A DNA stretch of 56,570 nt from DATBAK01 sp036787815 (GCA_036787815.1 DAIQOP010000001.1:1-56570), one strand, 5' to 3'. Positions 1 through 8,750 are shown, counted from the first letter of the stretch. Notes: generated by a model not told the origin, from the letters alone. A program made the numbers and translations.

Positions 1-526
1 CACCTACGTCGCGCCGGAGTCGCGCGTGAAGCTCGGCGTCGTGCAGCTGCCGGGCGGCAAGGGGGTGTTCCCGAGCCTCACCGTCGCGCAGAACCTGGCC
101 GTGAGCGCGCGTGTCGCCGGCGGTTCGAGCGACGAGATCGACACGCGGATCGAGAACGTGCTGGAGCTGTTCCCCGAGCTCGTCGGCCGTCGCCGTACCC
201 CGGCGCGGAGCCTGTCCGGCGGTCAGCAACAGATGCTGGCGCTCGCCCGCGTTTTCATCCAGGAACCCGACGTGCTCCTCATCGACGAGCTGTCGCTCGG
301 GCTCGCGCCCGTGGTGGTGCAACGCATGCTGGAGCTCGTCGACCGGCTGAAGGCGCGCGGGCAGACGATGCTGATCGTCGAGCAGTCACTGAATGTCGCG
401 CTCGCCATCGCCGATCGCGCGATCTTCCTCGAGAAGGGTGAGGTGCGCTTCGAAGGCGCCGCCGCCGATCTGCTCGCGCGCGACGACCTCGCCCGCGCGG
501 TGTTCTTCGGCACCGAGGGCGGTTGA
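1..526 (+). CDS. livF: Branched-chain amino acid type ABC transporter ATP-binding protein, LivF-like (5' truncated by window)
   Basis: The reading frame is open from the first bases, so the gene begins before the window and the Walker A motif is not visible. What remains is the C-terminal part of an ABC ATPase: the signature motif LSGGQQQMLALAR, Walker B LLIDELSLGLAP and a switch His/Gln region (LIVEQSLNVALAIADRA), followed by a short family-typical tail. The LSLGLAP sequence after Walker B is characteristic of LivF-type ATPases, which energise import of branched-chain amino acids or related amides. Its stop overlaps the next gene's start (TGATG), which encodes the matching permeases and LivG, so the two are translationally coupled. 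The real substrate cannot be read from sequence. Confidence 0.9.
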   Translation, partial: TYVAPESRVKLGVVQLPGGKGVFPSLTVAQNLAVSARVAGGSSDEIDTRIENVLELFPELVGRRRTPARSLSGGQQQMLALARVFIQEPDVLLIDELSLGLAPVVVQRMLELVDRLKARGQTMLIVEQSLNVALAIADRAIFLEKGEVRFEGAAADLLARDDLARAVFFGTEGG

Positions 527-3369
527 TGCTCGCTTCCGTCTTCACGGCCAACCTCGTCTTCAGCGGGGCCATCGACGGGCTCATCATCTCGCTGCTCGCG
601 ATGGGCATCGTGCTCGTCTACCGGTCGAGCCGGGTCATCAACTTCGCCGTCGGCGACATGGGTGTCCCCGCTGCGGCGCTGCTGGCGATCATGGCGTCGA
701 AGAGCCACTGGCCGTACTGGCCGGCGCTGATCGGGGTCGTGCTCGTCGGCACCCTCACCGGTGCGGTCGTCGAGCTCGCGGTGATCCGCCGGCTGTTCCG
801 CGCACCGCGGGTGATCGTGTTGGTCGCGACGATCGGGGTCGCGGAGCTGGCCCAGGCCGTGACGCACGCGTTGCCCGACTACCGGACGGGTGATCTTCAG
901 ACGGCCTTCCCGAGCCCGATCACGAGCGAGTGGAAGGTCGGTAGCGTCACGATCGAGGGTGCGCAGCTGCTCACGCTCATCGTGGTGCCGTTGATCACGC
1001 TCGGGCTGTGGTGGCTGCTCGGCCACTCGCGGTTCGGCGAAGCCGTCCGCGCGTGCGCGACGAACGCCGACCTCGCGCGGCTCACCGGGATCAACCCCAA
1101 GCTGATGTCGACCGCGATCTGGAGCATCGCCGGGTTCCTCTCGGCCATCGCGGTGATCCTGTGGGCCACCGCGGAGCGGACGTCGGAGCTGGTGGCGATC
1201 GGGCCGAACACGCTGCTGCTGTCGCTCGCGGCCGCGCTCGTGGGGCGCATGACGTCGTTTCCCAAGACGGTTTTCGGTGCCATCGTGATCGGCATCCTGT
1301 ACCGGGTGATCCCGTTCAACTTCTCCAACGACTCCGGGCTCGTGCAGTTCGTCCTGTTCGTCGTGGTGCTCGTGCTCGTCGCGCGGATGCGCCGGGCCGA
1401 CGACGCCGGTGCCGAGAGCTTCTCGTTCGCGCCTCGCGTGCCGCCGGTTCCCGAACGGTTGCGGGAGATCTGGTGGGTGCGGCGCATGCCACAGCTGCTC
1501 GCCGCGTTCGCGTTGCTCGTCGCGGTCGTGCTTCCGCTCGTCGTCACGCAGTCGAGCCGCCATCTCACCTACGCGACGATTCTCGCCTTCGCGATCTGCG
1601 TCGTGTCGGTCACCGTCCTCACGGGCTGGGGTGGGCAGCTCTCGCTCGGCCAGATGGCGTTCGCGGGGGTCGGTGCGCTCAGCGCCGCGGCGTTCTCGCG
1701 GGGCGTGTCGGTCGACATCGGCTGGCACTCGACACGGTTCGTCAACGCGCGGCTGCACGGTGTGCCGTTCTTCGCCGCCGTGCTCCTCGGCGCGGTCGTC
1801 GCGTGCCTCTTCGCGATCGCGGTGGGGCTCGGCGCGCTGCGGGTCAAGGGACTCCTGCTGGCGGTGAGCACGCTGGCCTTCGCGATCGCGGCCGAGGAGT
1901 ACATCTTCCACCGACCGATCTTCGCGGTGAGCCAGTTCTCCGAGACCGTGCAGCTGCCGCGCGGCCACCTCGGCCCGATCGATCTCGCCGACCGCAACCG
2001 TGCCTACTACTACCTCGTCCTCGCGTCACTCGTGTTCGTGCTCGTCACAATGGCGCATCTCCGGCGCACCGGGATCGGGCGCGTGATCATCGGCGTGCGC
2101 GAGAACGAGCCGGCGGCATCGGCGCTCACCGTCTCGCCGAACCGGGCCAAGCTCATCGCGTTCGCGTCGGGCGGGTTCATCGCCGGTTTCGGTGGCGCGC
2201 TGCTCGGCGGGCTCGCAGTCAGCATCGCGTTCTCGCAACGGTTCTTCCGGGTCGAAGACTCGTTGTCACTCGTCGCGATGGCGGTGATCGGCGGGCTCGG
2301 GAGCCTCACGGGCGCGGTGACGGGAGCCTTGTGGGTGGTGGGCCTGCCGTCGTTCTGGCCGACGAACGCCGAGGTGCCGTTGTTCACCTCGAGCATCGGG
2401 CTCCTCATCATCCTGCTCTACATCCCCGGGGGGTTCACCCAGATCGGGTACTGGATGCGGGGAGAGGTGTTGCGGTGGGTCGAGAAGCGGCTTCCCGATG
2501 CACCGGTGAAGACCGCGACCGTTCCTCCCGCGTCGTTGACGCGCGCGGCGACTGAAACCGTGGCGACGAACGCCGACGGCGGTGTGCTCGCGACCCACGC
2601 CCTGACGGTGCGGTTCGACGGTCTCGTCGCGGTCGACGCGGTCGACTTCTCGGCACGTGCCGGTGAGGTGATCGGGCTCATCGGTACCAACGGGGCCGGG
2701 AAGTCGACCCTGCTCAACGCGATCGGCGGGTTCCTCCCGAGCAGCGGGCGGGTCGAGTTGCTCGGCCGCGACGTCACCGGCTTCGCCGCGCACCAGCGCG
2801 CGCGGGCGGGCCTCGGCCGCACGTTCCAGGCCGCGACGCTCTTCCCCGAGCTCACCGTGCGCGAGACCGTCGAGCTCGCGCTCGAGGCCCGGGCAGCCAC
2901 GCCCTTCTGGGGCACGCTCCTGTGGTTCCCCGGAGCGACGCGCGGCGAACGGGCCAAGCGGGCCGAGGCGCGTGAGCTGATCGACTTCCTCGGTCTCGGC
3001 CGCTATGCCGATCGCTTCATCGCCGAGCTCTCGACCGGCACCCGACGCATCGTCGAGCTGGCCGCGGTGCTCGCCGTAGCTCCGCGCGTGATCTGCCTCG
3101 ACGAACCCACCGCCGGTGTCGCCCAGCGCGAGGCCGAGGCGTTCGGCCCGCTGATCAAGCGTGTGCAACAGGAGCTCGACGCGACGCTCGTCGTGGTCGA
3201 GCACGATCTCCCGCTGATCCTCTCGATCAGCGACCGCATCTACTGCCTCGAAGCGGGCGCGGTGATCGCGTCCGGCGCGCCCCACGAGGTTCGCAACGAC
3301 CCGCGCGTGATCGCGTCGTACCTCGGAACCGACGAACGCGCGATCCAGCGCAGCAACGCGCCGTCGTAG
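526..3369 (+). CDS. LivH-LivM-LivG fusion: two permease domains and an ATP-binding domain in one chain
   Basis: A 947-residue polypeptide carrying three subunits of a branched-chain amino acid type importer. Residues about 1-300 are a LivH-like permease, about 320-640 a LivM-like permease (GWGGQLSLGQMAFAGVGA and a late GGLGSLTGAVTGA segment are typical), and about 690-945 a LivG-like ATPase with Walker A GTNGAGKST near 720, Walker B VICLDEPTAG near 855 and a degenerate signature LSTGTRR near 835. The start is ATG overlapping the LivF stop; a TTG one codon earlier is possible. With LivF upstream this would supply both ATPases and both permeases from two genes. The binding protein is encoded convergently just downstream. 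Fused permease/ATPase proteins of this kind are known in actinobacteria. Confidence 0.92.
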   Translation: MLASVFTANLVFSGAIDGLIISLLAMGIVLVYRSSRVINFAVGDMGVPAAALLAIMASKSHWPYWPALIGVVLVGTLTGAVVELAVIRRLFRAPRVIVLVATIGVAELAQAVTHALPDYRTGDLQTAFPSPITSEWKVGSVTIEGAQLLTLIVVPLITLGLWWLLGHSRFGEAVRACATNADLARLTGINPKLMSTAIWSIAGFLSAIAVILWATAERTSELVAIGPNTLLLSLAAALVGRMTSFPKTVFGAIVIGILYRVIPFNFSNDSGLVQFVLFVVVLVLVARMRRADDAGAESFSFAPRVPPVPERLREIWWVRRMPQLLAAFALLVAVVLPLVVTQSSRHLTYATILAFAICVVSVTVLTGWGGQLSLGQMAFAGVGALSAAAFSRGVSVDIGWHSTRFVNARLHGVPFFAAVLLGAVVACLFAIAVGLGALRVKGLLLAVSTLAFAIAAEEYIFHRPIFAVSQFSETVQLPRGHLGPIDLADRNRAYYYLVLASLVFVLVTMAHLRRTGIGRVIIGVRENEPAASALTVSPNRAKLIAFASGGFIAGFGGALLGGLAVSIAFSQRFFRVEDSLSLVAMAVIGGLGSLTGAVTGALWVVGLPSFWPTNAEVPLFTSSIGLLIILLYIPGGFTQIGYWMRGEVLRWVEKRLPDAPVKTATVPPASLTRAATETVATNADGGVLATHALTVRFDGLVAVDAVDFSARAGEVIGLIGTNGAGKSTLLNAIGGFLPSSGRVELLGRDVTGFAAHQRARAGLGRTFQAATLFPELTVRETVELALEARAATPFWGTLLWFPGATRGERAKRAEARELIDFLGLGRYADRFIAELSTGTRRIVELAAVLAVAPRVICLDEPTAGVAQREAEAFGPLIKRVQQELDATLVVVEHDLPLILSISDRIYCLEAGAVIASGAPHEVRNDPRVIASYLGTDERAIQRSNAPS

Positions 3370-3393
3370 CCGACGCGCTCGTGGCCGGTCGGG

Positions 3394-4791
3394 TCAGTCG
3401 CCGCTGACGTTGCGCACCGGCGTGACCTGCTTCCAATCACCGGCCGCGCCGATCGTCGGGTCGTAGGCCACGAGGCCGTACGTGTCGTCGGCGTCGTACT
3501 TGCCCGCGTGCAGCGACGCGAAGTTGGTCGACGGGATGTCGATCGGCCCGAAGTTGTTCACCGCGGCGCTCCAGTTGGCGACGTTGAGGTTCTTGCCGAC
3601 CCGCGCCGCGATCAGCTTGAACATCGTCACCAGCGCGCACGCGTCTTCCTCTTCGCCGTAGATGTTGTTCTGCCGGCCGTCCTTGAGCTTGATCACGGCG
3701 TTGGGCGACGGCACCGTGATGCCCGTGTGCTTCTCGAAGATCGTCTTGCACATCGTGAAGTGCGCGGTCTTCGAGTGCTCGACACCGGTGAGGCCCTCGG
3801 CGGTGATCATGCCGGCGTAGGGATTGGGGCTCACGTGGGCCTTCTGCTCGTCCTGGGCACCCGTGAGGATCGACGTGCTGTCGGCGACGATCGTCATCGA
3901 AGGGAACGCCGCGCGGATCTTCTCCACGAACTGCTTCGATTCCACCCCGGGGCCGGCCAGCACGAGCGCGTCGACGTGCTGTGTCTTCCACTTCTCGATG
4001 AAGCTGTCGAGCTGCGACTGCGCGTTCGCCGTGTCGGTGCCGCTGATCGTGACGATGCCGGTCGAGCCCTGCTTGACGCCCATCGCCGAGAGCGCGGGTT
4101 CGATGATCTGGTCGACCCGCGACGTCGCGTCGGAGTCGGCGAGCACGGCAACGGTCTTGCCCTTGAACGTGTGTTGCGACTCGAGGAGCGACGCGATGAT
4201 CTTCACCCGGCGGTCGGGCAGGATGTCGGGCGTGACGAGCAGACCACCCGGAGCCTTGTCGACCATGTCCTGGGTGAGCCCGTAGGTGACCAGCGGGCGA
4301 TGGTGCTGCTTCGTGATGCACAGCGGGACGTCGCCGGTGATCTGGCCGAACTCGCCGATGACCGCGAACACGTTCGCGTCGTCGGAGAACGACGTGCACG
4401 CGGCGAGCCCGTCGGTCTGCGCGAGGGGGCAGACCGACTTGTAGACCGGCACGATCGTGCGTCCGCTGATCCCGCCGTGCTGGTTGATGTCGTCGACGAA
4501 GGCCTGATACGCCGCCTGTTGCTTCGGCCGTTCCTCGTCGACGAACGCCTTGGGGATGCACGAGAAGTCGATCATCGCGATGCCGAGCTTGATCGTCGTC
4601 GCGGTGACGCCCGGGCCGGTGCCCTGGGTCTGGGGCGTCGTCGCTCCGGGCGCCGTCGACGCGGTCGTGCCCGTCGTGTTCGACGATCCCGTCGAGTTGG
4701 CGGTGCATCCGGCGGCGATCACGGCAATCACCAGCACTGCCGCGATTCCGATGCGGTGCCTCCGGCTTCGCCCCTGATCTCGCACGCGCAC
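3394..4791 (-). CDS. LivK-like substrate-binding lipoprotein of the branched-chain amino acid ABC system
   Basis: A 465-residue type I periplasmic binding protein. The N terminus is basic, then hydrophobic, ending in the lipobox VIAAGC with the lipidated Cys at about residue 29, followed by a Ser/Thr/Gly-rich linker (about 30-58). The body shows Leu/Ile/Val-binding-protein features such as IKLGIAMIDF, INQHGGISGRTI and VNNFGPIDIPST. It would sit on the outer face of the membrane and deliver ligand to the permease/ATPase pair encoded convergently next to it. GTG at 4791 is the chosen start; an in-frame GTG lies two codons downstream. The ligand could be an amino acid, amide, urea or an aromatic acid; the family does not discriminate. 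Confidence 0.88.
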   Translation of the reverse strand: MRVRDQGRSRRHRIGIAAVLVIAVIAAGCTANSTGSSNTTGTTASTAPGATTPQTQGTGPGVTATTIKLGIAMIDFSCIPKAFVDEERPKQQAAYQAFVDDINQHGGISGRTIVPVYKSVCPLAQTDGLAACTSFSDDANVFAVIGEFGQITGDVPLCITKQHHRPLVTYGLTQDMVDKAPGGLLVTPDILPDRRVKIIASLLESQHTFKGKTVAVLADSDATSRVDQIIEPALSAMGVKQGSTGIVTISGTDTANAQSQLDSFIEKWKTQHVDALVLAGPGVESKQFVEKIRAAFPSMTIVADSTSILTGAQDEQKAHVSPNPYAGMITAEGLTGVEHSKTAHFTMCKTIFEKHTGITVPSPNAVIKLKDGRQNNIYGEEEDACALVTMFKLIAARVGKNLNVANWSAAVNNFGPIDIPSTNFASLHAGKYDADDTYGLVAYDPTIGAAGDWKQVTPVRNVSGD

Positions 4792-4857
4792 GCGGCCCCC
4801 CGGTCGGGTCGAACGGTGCGCGAACTGTACGACAGGCCCCCGGCGCCCGCGGGTCGG

Positions 4858-4863
4858 TAGCGT
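4858..4863 (+). promoter_or_regulatory. Putative -10 (TAGCGT) 7 nt before a GTG start
   Basis: The hexamer TAGCGT ends 7 nt before the GTG at 4871 and there is no Shine-Dalgarno sequence, which suggests a leaderless transcript for the CopD-like gene. Inferred by analogy with the same arrangement at many genes in this window. Confidence 0.45.
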
Positions 4864-4870
4864 CGCGCCC

Positions 4871-5326
4871 GTGCTCCCCGTGACGGCCGATTCGATCCGC
4901 CTCTTCCTCCATGTGCTCGGCGCCTCGGTATGGATCGGCGGTCAGCTGGTGCTGGCCGGGATCCTGCCGGTGCTCGGTGCGCACGCGTCGTCCGACACGG
5001 TGCGGGCGGTCGCGCGCCAGTTCCAGCGGCTCGCGTGGCCGGGGTACGCGCTGTTGGTCGCGACGGGGATCTGGAACCTCGTCGCGATCAAGGTCGGCGA
5101 CCAGTCGGGCCCCTACCTCGCCACCCTGATGGTGAAGCTCACGCTCGTCGCGCTCTCCGGTATCGCCGCGGGGGTGCACGTGCTCGTGGTGGGCCCGGCG
5201 GCCGTCGCCCGCGCGTCGACCGAAGCGCAGGCGCGTCGGCGCCGTGCCTTCGCGGGCGCGAGCGCCGGGCTCGCGTTGCTGTTCGCGTTGGTCGCGGCAT
5301 TCATGGGTGTGCAGCTGCACGGTTAG
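4871..5326 (+). CDS. CopD-like small integral membrane protein
   Basis: A 151-residue protein with four predicted transmembrane segments (about 8-32, 50-70, 83-110 and 128-149). The opening SIRLFLHVLGASVWIGGQL, with a His and Trp-Ile-Gly in the first helix, matches the CopD / copper-resistance-D-type and DUF2269-like membrane families, where histidines in helices may bind metal or haem. The function is unknown; a role in copper handling or redox is only suggested by family. The gene is converging with apbE, whose stop overlaps its own by four bases. GTG start preceded by a -10-like hexamer and no ribosome binding site. Confidence 0.7.
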   Translation: MLPVTADSIRLFLHVLGASVWIGGQLVLAGILPVLGAHASSDTVRAVARQFQRLAWPGYALLVATGIWNLVAIKVGDQSGPYLATLMVKLTLVALSGIAAGVHVLVVGPAAVARASTEAQARRRRAFAGASAGLALLFALVAAFMGVQLHG

Positions 5327-6285
5327 CCGGCCTGATCGTCGAAGCCGGACGGGTCTTCGAATCCGAGGGTCTCGACGTGGCCGTCGTCGCCGACGAGCAC
5401 GGCACGCGCGTCGAGCTCGTCGAGCAGGTCGGTGCGCGACGGCCCGGCGAGGAACAGCGCCTTGACGAGGATCTCCGCTTCCGTTGCGGTGCCGGCGATC
5501 ACGCTCACCTGAGCCCAGCCGGTGAACGCCGATCGACCCGTGCGCGGATCGATGAGGTGGTGCTGCTCCACCCCGTCGACGAGCCAGCGGCGCTTGAGGC
5601 GCGTCGAGGTGACGATCGCGCCGTCGTCGATCTCGAGGACCGCGAGCGGCGCGGCGTCGGAGGTCGGGTCCTGGATCTCGACCGTCCACCCGCCGCCCTT
5701 GGGCGCGACGCCCCACACGCGGACGTCGCCGCCGAGGTTCGCGCAGGCGCCGTCGAGCCCCGCGTCGGCGAGGTCGGCGACGACGAGGTCGGCGGAGTAG
5801 CCCTTCGCGATCCCGCCGAGGTCCAGCCGCGCCCCGGCGGGGAGACGCACCGTGTGCTCGACGGGATCGAGCTCGATGCCCGCGCAGCCCGCGCTCGGTG
5901 CCAGCGGCTGCACCGCAGCTCCCGGTGCCGCGCCCGCGCCGGGCCGGTCGGCCGGGAGCGAGTCGAAGCTCGCGTCGTAGCCGACCTGCTCGACGGCGGT
6001 GAGGAGCGTGGGGTCGAAGAGGCCGTCGGTGCGTTCCCACCCCGCGACGGCCGCGGCGACGAGGTCGTAGGTCTCCGGCGTCAGCGTCGTGCGCGTGCCG
6101 GCCCGTTCGTTCAGGCGCGAGAGCTCGCTGGTGGGGCGAAAGCGGCTCCACTGGGCTTCGAGATGGTGGATGCGCTCTTCGGCCGCCTCGAGGAGCTCCG
6201 CCGCTCGGTCACCGACGCCGATGAGGTGGATCGAGGTTCCCATCGCACCGAAACGCCGCTCGGCCGAATCGGGTTCGGTGCTCAT
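5323..6285 (-). CDS. apbE: ApbE-family FAD:protein FMN transferase
   Basis: A 320-residue ApbE-like enzyme, which in this family transfers FMN from FAD to a Thr in target flavoproteins using Mg2+. Visible hallmarks are the N-terminal FGAMGTSIHL segment, FRPTSELSRLNERAG, the LDLGGIAKGYSADLV motif near residue 180, ANLGGDVRVWG and the C-terminal HHLIDPRTGRS nucleotide/metal-binding region. No lipobox or signal peptide is seen, unlike many ApbE proteins that act outside the membrane, so a cytoplasmic location or a different export route is possible. No obvious flavoprotein target such as NqrC or a FMN-binding-domain protein lies nearby. The gene converges on the CopD-like gene. Confidence 0.9.
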   Translation of the reverse strand: MSTEPDSAERRFGAMGTSIHLIGVGDRAAELLEAAEERIHHLEAQWSRFRPTSELSRLNERAGTRTTLTPETYDLVAAAVAGWERTDGLFDPTLLTAVEQVGYDASFDSLPADRPGAGAAPGAAVQPLAPSAGCAGIELDPVEHTVRLPAGARLDLGGIAKGYSADLVVADLADAGLDGACANLGGDVRVWGVAPKGGGWTVEIQDPTSDAAPLAVLEIDDGAIVTSTRLKRRWLVDGVEQHHLIDPRTGRSAFTGWAQVSVIAGTATEAEILVKALFLAGPSRTDLLDELDARAVLVGDDGHVETLGFEDPSGFDDQAG

Positions 6286-6291
6286 GGAGCT

Positions 6292-6297
6292 GTTGTA
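6292..6297 (-). promoter_or_regulatory. Putative -10 (TACAAC on the minus strand) for apbE
   Basis: On the minus strand TACAAC ends 6 nt before the apbE ATG at 6285, with no Shine-Dalgarno sequence between them, consistent with leaderless transcription. Inference. Confidence 0.4.
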
Positions 6298-6361
6298 CGC
6301 CTCGCGGGGCGTGACCCCGCTGTGCAGTTGCCGTGAGGTGGCTGGGAGCCCGCTCGGGCCG

Positions 6362-6907
6362 TCAGGCTCCGGTCCAGCAGGTCATCACGGTCGCGGCGAT
6401 GCTGAGCGCGACGTTGGAGCGATCCTGCGGCGGCACTCCGAACTTGACCGGGATCTTGGAGACGTCGACGTCGAGGACCTTGAAGTCCTTGCGCACGATC
6501 ACCGAGCCGTTGGTGGTGATGAACGCGCCGTCACCGAACGACACGACGTCGGGTCGGCGGCCGAGGCTCGCGGCGAACCCGTTGTAGTCGGCCGTGGTCT
6601 GGGCCGCGGTGTCGTTCTCCTTCACCGAGAGCGTGATGAACCCGTTGGGGTAGGTGTACTTGCACGAGTACACGTGATCGATCCAGGTGGGAGTGCTGAC
6701 CACGGCCTTCACTCCCAGGCTCGCGGCGATGTCGGTGCGGGCCTCGGTCGAGCACACCATCTTCGCCGACGCCGACGGAACGTTCCCGGCGGGGTGGCCC
6801 TTGGCGGCGGTGGTGGTGGTCGGTGAGGAGTTCGACGACGAAGAGCCGCAACCGGCGAGCGCAAGCGCGGCCGCGACGACGAGGATGAGCGGGAACCGGC
6901 GAGTCAT
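6362..6907 (-). CDS. Small secreted lipoprotein of unknown function
   Basis: A 181-residue lipoprotein: basic MTRRFP start, hydrophobic core and lipobox LALAGC with the Cys at residue 20, then a Ser/Thr/Asn linker. The mature domain (about 45-181) has cysteines at CSTEA, YSCKY and near the end (MTCWTG), which could form a disulfide as in DUF3558-like mycobacterial lipoproteins, but I cannot assign the family firmly. The ATG at 6907 is preferred over an upstream in-frame start at 6940 because it places the lipobox correctly and lies 6 nt after a TATCGT hexamer. No clear operon partner. Confidence 0.75.
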   Translation of the reverse strand: MTRRFPLILVVAAALALAGCGSSSSNSSPTTTTAAKGHPAGNVPSASAKMVCSTEARTDIAASLGVKAVVSTPTWIDHVYSCKYTYPNGFITLSVKENDTAAQTTADYNGFAASLGRRPDVVSFGDGAFITTNGSVIVRKDFKVLDVDVSKIPVKFGVPPQDRSNVALSIAATVMTCWTGA

Positions 6908-6913
6908 GCCGCC

Positions 6914-6919
6914 ACGATA
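6914..6919 (-). promoter_or_regulatory. Putative -10 (TATCGT on the minus strand) for the lipoprotein gene
   Basis: TATCGT on the minus strand ends 6 nt before the ATG at 6907. The position supports that start and a leaderless message. Inference. Confidence 0.45.
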
Positions 6920-6971
6920 GCGACGCGGCGGCGATGGCACGCCGCGGCGGCCGGAGTCGTCGGCCCGATCG

Positions 6972-6988
6972 TTAGTTCGCTACGCTAA
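6972..6988. promoter_or_regulatory. Imperfect dyad TTAG-N9-CTAA over the marR promoter
   Basis: A TTAG/CTAA dyad straddles a TACGCT -10-like hexamer (6981-6986) immediately before the marR ATG. MarR regulators commonly bind AT-richer palindromes in their own promoters, so this is a candidate autoregulatory operator. The arms are only 4 bp, so the assignment is tentative. Confidence 0.35.
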
Positions 6989-6994
6989 TGATCC

Positions 6995-7468
6995 ATGTCG
7001 AGGAACGTCGTGCCGACGAGGCCGGCCCAGAGTGGCCGCGGACCCGATCTCCGGGGCGAGACGACATCGCGATTGCGCATGGTCGTCGCGCGCCTCTCCC
7101 GCCGGCTCCGGCAGGAGGCCAACGAAGGTGCGACCCCGTCGCAGCTCGCGGCCCTCGCCACGACCGAGCGCCACGGCCCGGTCACCCTCGGGGAGCTGGC
7201 CGGCATCGAACGGGTGCGTCCGCCCACCATGACCCGGATCGTCGCCGGGCTCGAGGAGGCGGCGCTGGTACGGCGGGAGATCGACCCCTCCGACCGTCGC
7301 GTGGCGCGCGTCACGATCACGCCCGAGGGGCAGCGCCTGCTCGCGCGCTCGCGCACGCTGAAGGATGCGTACCTGGCGTCGTTGCTCGATCACCTCGACC
7401 CGGACGACCTGGCCGTCGTCGAGCGCGCGGTTCCCATCCTCGAGCGCCTGGTCGAAGAGTCCGGCTGA
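6995..7468 (+). CDS. MarR-family transcriptional regulator
   Basis: A 157-residue winged-helix protein. The core spans residues about 27-145: a first helix RMVVARLSRRLRQEA, the recognition region SQLAALATTERHGPVTLGELAGIERVRPPTMTRIVAGLEEAALV and the wing DPSDRRVARVTITPEGQ (each listed motif is typical of MarR). These dimeric regulators usually repress a neighbouring or divergent gene and respond to small phenolic or oxidising ligands. Its neighbours are a lipoprotein (divergent) and uppP (convergent), neither an obvious target. The start is ATG 8 nt after a -10-like element; a dyad overlies this promoter. Confidence 0.9.
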   Translation: MSRNVVPTRPAQSGRGPDLRGETTSRLRMVVARLSRRLRQEANEGATPSQLAALATTERHGPVTLGELAGIERVRPPTMTRIVAGLEEAALVRREIDPSDRRVARVTITPEGQRLLARSRTLKDAYLASLLDHLDPDDLAVVERAVPILERLVEESG

Positions 7469-7513
7469 CCAGGCTGACCCGACCGACCCGACCGAGCCGG
7501 CCGAACACGTGCG

Positions 7514-8401
7514 CTACGCGAAGCGGATGATCGAGATCGTGCCGGCGAGCAGGCAGTAGATCGCGAACGGCAAGAGGTTGCGGGTCTGGAAGAACCGCAC
7601 CAGGAAGTGCACCGACACGAACGCGGCGACTCCCGCGAACAGCCCGCCGACGAGTGCCTGGCCGCGGACCCCGTCGCCGAGGTGGCCCATCAGGTCGGGG
7701 ATCTTGTACACCCCGGCCGCGAAGATGATCGGCGTCGCGAGCAGGAACGAGAAGCGCGCCGCGTCTTCGTGGTCGAGGCCGCGCGCGAGACCGGTGACCA
7801 TCGTGATGCCCGATCGGCTGATGCCCGCGAACAGCGCGCCGATCTGCGCGATGCCCACCGCCACCGATTCCTTGAAGTCGAGGGTGTCGAGGCGGCGGCC
7901 CTCCTCCGACTTGCTGTGCGCGGTCTCGTGCGCCGCGACGAGCTCGCGCACCGCGGTGCGGCGGCGGATCCATTCGCCGAAGAGCAGGATGCCGCCGTTG
8001 ATCGTGAGGAAGATCGACGCGGCGAGGGGCTTGGCGAAGATCGTGCGGAGCTTGTGCTCGAACGCGAGGCCGAGGATGCCCGCCGGGATCGTGGCCACGA
8101 TGAGCAACCACGCCATGCGCTCGTCGGGAGTGTCGATCTTGCGCGTCTTCAACGTGCGCAGGAAGCCACCGATGATGCGGACCCAGTCCTGGCGGAAGTA
8201 CAACAGCAACGCGAGCGCGGTGGCGCAGTGCAGTGCGACGAGGAACGCGAGGTACGGCGACTCGGTCGACTGGCCCTTGGTGATCGAATCCCACCCGAGC
8301 CACGCGGGCAGGAGCACCGAGTGGCCGAGGCTCGAGATCGGGAAGAGCTCGGTGACGCCCTGCAGCAGCCCGATGACGATCGCTTGGAAGTAGCTGATCA
8401 T
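7514..8401 (-). CDS. uppP: Undecaprenyl-diphosphate phosphatase
   Basis: A 295-residue polytopic membrane enzyme that dephosphorylates undecaprenyl diphosphate to regenerate the lipid carrier for peptidoglycan and other wall polymers. It shows the BacA/UppP hallmarks: GLLQGVTELFPISSLGHSVL near the N terminus (catalytic Glu and the PISS/His segment) and GALFAGISRSGITM in the second half (Ser-Arg active-site loop, usually PGxSRSG). About eight transmembrane segments follow. The reading frame stays open far upstream, but the ATG at 8401 gives the family-standard N terminus (MISYFQAIVIGLLQG). A loop of roughly 25 residues around the sequence AAHETAHSKSEEGRR makes it slightly longer than typical homologues. 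Confidence 0.93.
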   Translation of the reverse strand: MISYFQAIVIGLLQGVTELFPISSLGHSVLLPAWLGWDSITKGQSTESPYLAFLVALHCATALALLLYFRQDWVRIIGGFLRTLKTRKIDTPDERMAWLLIVATIPAGILGLAFEHKLRTIFAKPLAASIFLTINGGILLFGEWIRRRTAVRELVAAHETAHSKSEEGRRLDTLDFKESVAVGIAQIGALFAGISRSGITMVTGLARGLDHEDAARFSFLLATPIIFAAGVYKIPDLMGHLGDGVRGQALVGGLFAGVAAFVSVHFLVRFFQTRNLLPFAIYCLLAGTISIIRFA

Positions 8402-8579
8402 CGACTGCCGGTTCCGGGCCGCTTCGTCATGGGCGGTCACGTTACAAGAACGCCCACGAATACGGCATGAGAGTGCAATGAGAGGGCGGGCGACGGCGCG
8501 CGACCGCGTAATTCGGTGGCGGGCCGCCCGGCTGCGGGCCAGGATCTCCGGCGGTCCGCAACCCCTGAAGGAGGTGACC

Positions 8580-8660
8580 ATGCAGCTGATGCGTTCGAGC
8601 TCGAATCCGGCGGTGGTCGCCGGTCGGGCGCGCGAAGACCGCGGCACCGCTTCGGCCTGA
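8580..8660 (+). CDS. Micro-ORF with near-perfect Shine-Dalgarno (26 aa)
   Basis: An ATG-initiated 26-codon frame (MQLMRSSSNPAVVAGRARED and six more residues) preceded by AAGGAGGTGA at 8568-8577, an extended match to the anti-Shine-Dalgarno of 16S rRNA. Codons end mainly in G or C, like neighbouring genes. The peptide is polar, with no membrane segment or signal. It could be a regulatory leader peptide for what follows or a small protein; I do not recognise it. It lies between uppP (divergent) and a second micro-ORF 90 nt downstream, with two hairpins between them. Confidence 0.5.
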   Translation: MQLMRSSSNPAVVAGRAREDRGTASA

Positions 8661-8671
8661 GCGCGTTCGGC

Positions 8672-8731
8672 CCGACCACCGGTCGGTTCCGTAGCTCCGG
8701 GTCGTTTCGTCGGGCGCGGCTTCGCGCGCCC
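8672..8731. other. Two consecutive GC-rich hairpins between micro-ORFs
   Basis: CCGACC-acc-GGTCGG (8672-8686) and GGGCGCG-gcttcg-CGCGCCC (8712-8731) lie between the two micro-ORFs. The second ends 19 nt before the next ATG. There is no T-tract, so they look like leader structure or an attenuator rather than a clear terminator. Confidence 0.45.
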
Positions 8732-8750
8732 TTGCAGAGAGGAACCTCCA

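Noticed and set aside
3437..6151. Long minus-strand frame across LivK and apbE
   Set aside because: Shadow of two recognisable genes and spans their boundary.
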